Shown here: piece after piece, positions 23,314 to 24,665 of the stretch | Position numbering within the stretch: the stretch's first letter is position 1 | How the letters are laid out: every line of letters starts with the position of its first letter | Origin: Dehalococcoidia bacterium UBA1141 | Lineage (GTDB): Bacteria > Chloroflexota > Dehalococcoidia > Lucifugimonadales > UBA3495 | NCBI GenBank assembly: GCA_002311385.1 | Contig: DCAE01000059.1 | Location: forward strand, 19,037 to 43,701 | DNA: 24,665 bases | Direction: 5' to 3' | Notes under the pieces: generated by a model | The model's database searches: none | Told to the model about the DNA's origin: nothing | What the model saw: only the letters and a program-made list of their open reading frames with translations | Position numbers and translations under genes: made by a program

Positions 23314-24665
23314 ATGAATTCCCCCGAGAACGCCGGTCCAAATCTTTCCGGACAGAATGCTCCGGAAGATGGTTTTATCCCGCTGCCTAAGAAGCAATTA
23401 GTATTGACCATGGCAGGGGTGATGGTTGCCCTGTTCCTGGCGTCATTGGACCAGACCATAGTTTCCACCGCCATGCCCCGGATTATCGCCGACTTGGAGG
23501 GATTTGACCGTTTCACCTGGGTCACCACCGCTTATCTTTTGGCCTCAACTACCGTTTTGCCAATCGTGGGTAAGCTCAGTGATTCCTATGGGCGCAAGTG
23601 GTTCTTAATCTCCGGAACCGTGATTTTTTTGGGAGGCTCGGTACTAGCTGGGCTAAGCCAGGACATGACCCAACTGATAATCTTTCGGGGCATCCAGGGA
23701 ATAGGCGGCGGCACCATGATGGCCTTCGCATTCATCGCCGTGGCAGACCTTTTCCCAGCAGGGGAGCGGGGTAAGTATCAGGGCATGTTGGGTTCGGTCT
23801 TTGCGTTGTCCTCGATAATCGGACCGACTCTGGGTGGGTTTGTTACCGACCAACTCTCATGGCACTGGATATTCTACATTAACATTCCACTGGGGATACC
23901 GGTAATCGCCCTCTTTGTGGTTTTCTTTCCGCAGATTACTCCCGCCACCAGGGAGCATCGCCTGGATTATGCGGGCATTGTCGCACTTGTACTAAGTGTG
24001 GTGTCGCTGTTGTTGGCCTTGTCTTGGGGTGGCGGTCAATATGATTGGGTATCCGGCCAAGTCTTAGGCTTGATGATCTTCGGCAGCGTCATGGTCTTGG
24101 TTTTCATTGTGGTCGAAAGTAGAGCAGCGGATCCAATCATGCCTTTATGGGTCTTTCGATACCCTTCCGTCAGCGTTTCTCTCGTGGTTACCTCCCTATC
24201 GGGATTCGGGATGTTTGGCGTAATCGTTTTTATTCCTCTGTATTTCCAGGGGGTGCTGGGCGCTTCAGCCACCAACAGCGGGAGCTTTCTAACGCCGATG
24301 ATGTTAGGTATCGTGGTTGGAGCGATAATCTCTGGCCAAGCTCTTTCCCGACTGGGAGCACACTATCGCCTTCAAGGTTTGATCGGGCTTGGCATAATGG
24401 CGGCTGGGATGCTGTTGCTCTCCGGGATGTCCGCCGATACCAGCTTTAGCCGGGCTGTGGGTAACATCGTCTTGATGGGCTTCGGTTTGGGGATGACTTT
24501 CCCGGTATACACGCTGGTGGTGCAGAACTCGGTGCCCCGCAGGGTGCTGGGCGTGGCGACTTCGTCTCTGCAGTTTTTCCGGTCCATCGGCGGAACATTG
24601 GGCTTGGCCATATTGGGGTCGGTGGTGACCAGCCGATTTGCTACTGCATTGTCAGGCTCGGTGCC
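23314..24665 (+). CDS. DHA2-family MFS drug exporter (EmrB/QacA type), 3' end cut off
   Basis: About 450 residues are visible and the frame is still open at the window edge. After a hydrophilic N-terminus (MNSPENAGPNLSGQNAPEDG), membrane segments follow in DHA2 order: LTMAGVMVALFLASLDQTIVSTAMPRI carries the D-x-T signature of this family, GKLSDSYGRKW is MFS motif A, FRGIQGIGGGTMM is the motif B-like TM4, and GPTLGGFVTDQLSWHWIFYINIPLGI combines motif C with the typical WIFYINIP. A later PVYTLVVQNSVPRRVLGVATS segment is also characteristic. DHA2 exporters usually have 14 membrane segments, so perhaps 50 to 100 residues are missing. ATG 23314 is the first start after an in-frame stop (23290-23292), with no clear SD. 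It probably exports toxic or hydrophobic compounds by proton antiport. Confidence 0.92.
   Translation, partial: MNSPENAGPNLSGQNAPEDGFIPLPKKQLVLTMAGVMVALFLASLDQTIVSTAMPRIIADLEGFDRFTWVTTAYLLASTTVLPIVGKLSDSYGRKWFLISGTVIFLGGSVLAGLSQDMTQLIIFRGIQGIGGGTMMAFAFIAVADLFPAGERGKYQGMLGSVFALSSIIGPTLGGFVTDQLSWHWIFYINIPLGIPVIALFVVFFPQITPATREHRLDYAGIVALVLSVVSLLLALSWGGGQYDWVSGQVLGLMIFGSVMVLVFIVVESRAADPIMPLWVFRYPSVSVSLVVTSLSGFGMFGVIVFIPLYFQGVLGASATNSGSFLTPMMLGIVVGAIISGQALSRLGAHYRLQGLIGLGIMAAGMLLLSGMSADTSFSRAVGNIVLMGFGLGMTFPVYTLVVQNSVPRRVLGVATSSLQFFRSIGGTLGLAILGSVVTSRFATALSGSV

Noticed and set aside
1..24665. CRISPR array, prophage, insertion sequence or defence island
   Set aside because: No regularly spaced repeats, integrase, transposase or phage structural genes were found; the lone DUF2779 nuclease is not enough to call a defence locus.

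Overview
The window reads as a chromosomal segment of a bacterium that is probably a Chloroflexota member, most likely of the Dehalococcoidia/SAR202 type. This is inferred from gene content only: two F420-type luciferase-like flavin oxidoreductases, two SDRs, DAO, amidohydrolase and MBL enzymes, a molybdenum-hydroxylase pair, a CoA-transferase subunit, and an HMG-CoA-synthase-like/DUF35 fusion next to a thiolase, all interleaved with ordinary housekeeping genes. Several starts are GTG or TTG with good Shine-Dalgarno (SD) sequences. I saw no rRNA, tRNA, tmRNA, CRISPR array, transposase or phage gene.

Layout. 1-4.1 kb: a lipoprotein gene with an SNase-like domain, a Pro/Thr linker and a helix-hairpin-helix domain, whose pieces lie in two alternating frames; a DUF2779 nuclease; and a zinc alcohol dehydrogenase broken by one frameshift. 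4.2-7.65 kb: an F420-type oxidoreductase converging on a gamma-carbonic anhydrase, then a minus-strand ctp-smpB pair. 7.65-8.05 kb: a 400-bp divergent regulatory region with a dyad over a putative promoter and a 12-bp tandem repeat. 8.05-11.5 kb: the HMG-CoA-synthase-like/DUF35 fusion, a thiolase and a DinB-fold protein. 11.5-13.85 kb: a compact minC-minD-minE operon with overlapping starts, a promoter candidate and a strong terminator. 13.9-16.35 kb: an FAD oxidoreductase and an amidohydrolase in tandem. 16.4-19.8 kb: a strong promoter, then an MBL hydrolase, the FAD and 2Fe-2S subunits of a molybdenum hydroxylase (large subunit missing) and an SDR without its YxxxK motif. 19.8-23.05 kb, minus strand: a second F420-type oxidoreductase, a canonical SDR, a Nudix hydrolase and a CoA-transferase alpha subunit without beta. 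23.3 kb to the end: a DHA2 (EmrB/QacA-type) drug exporter cut by the window edge.

How the genes fit together. minCDE places the division septum. ctp-smpB serves envelope proteolysis and ribosome rescue. Most other genes look like catabolic modules for acyl-CoA, carboxylate, amino or cyclic-amide substrates, typical of a heterotroph with many paralogous oxidoreductases. The best lead for new biology is the HMG-CoA-synthase-like/DUF35 fusion beside the intact thiolase. It resembles the archaeal thiolase-DUF35-HMGCS channelling complex, but its Glu/Cys/His positions appear to be replaced. Small hairpin repeats of three different families sit in the intergenic spaces.
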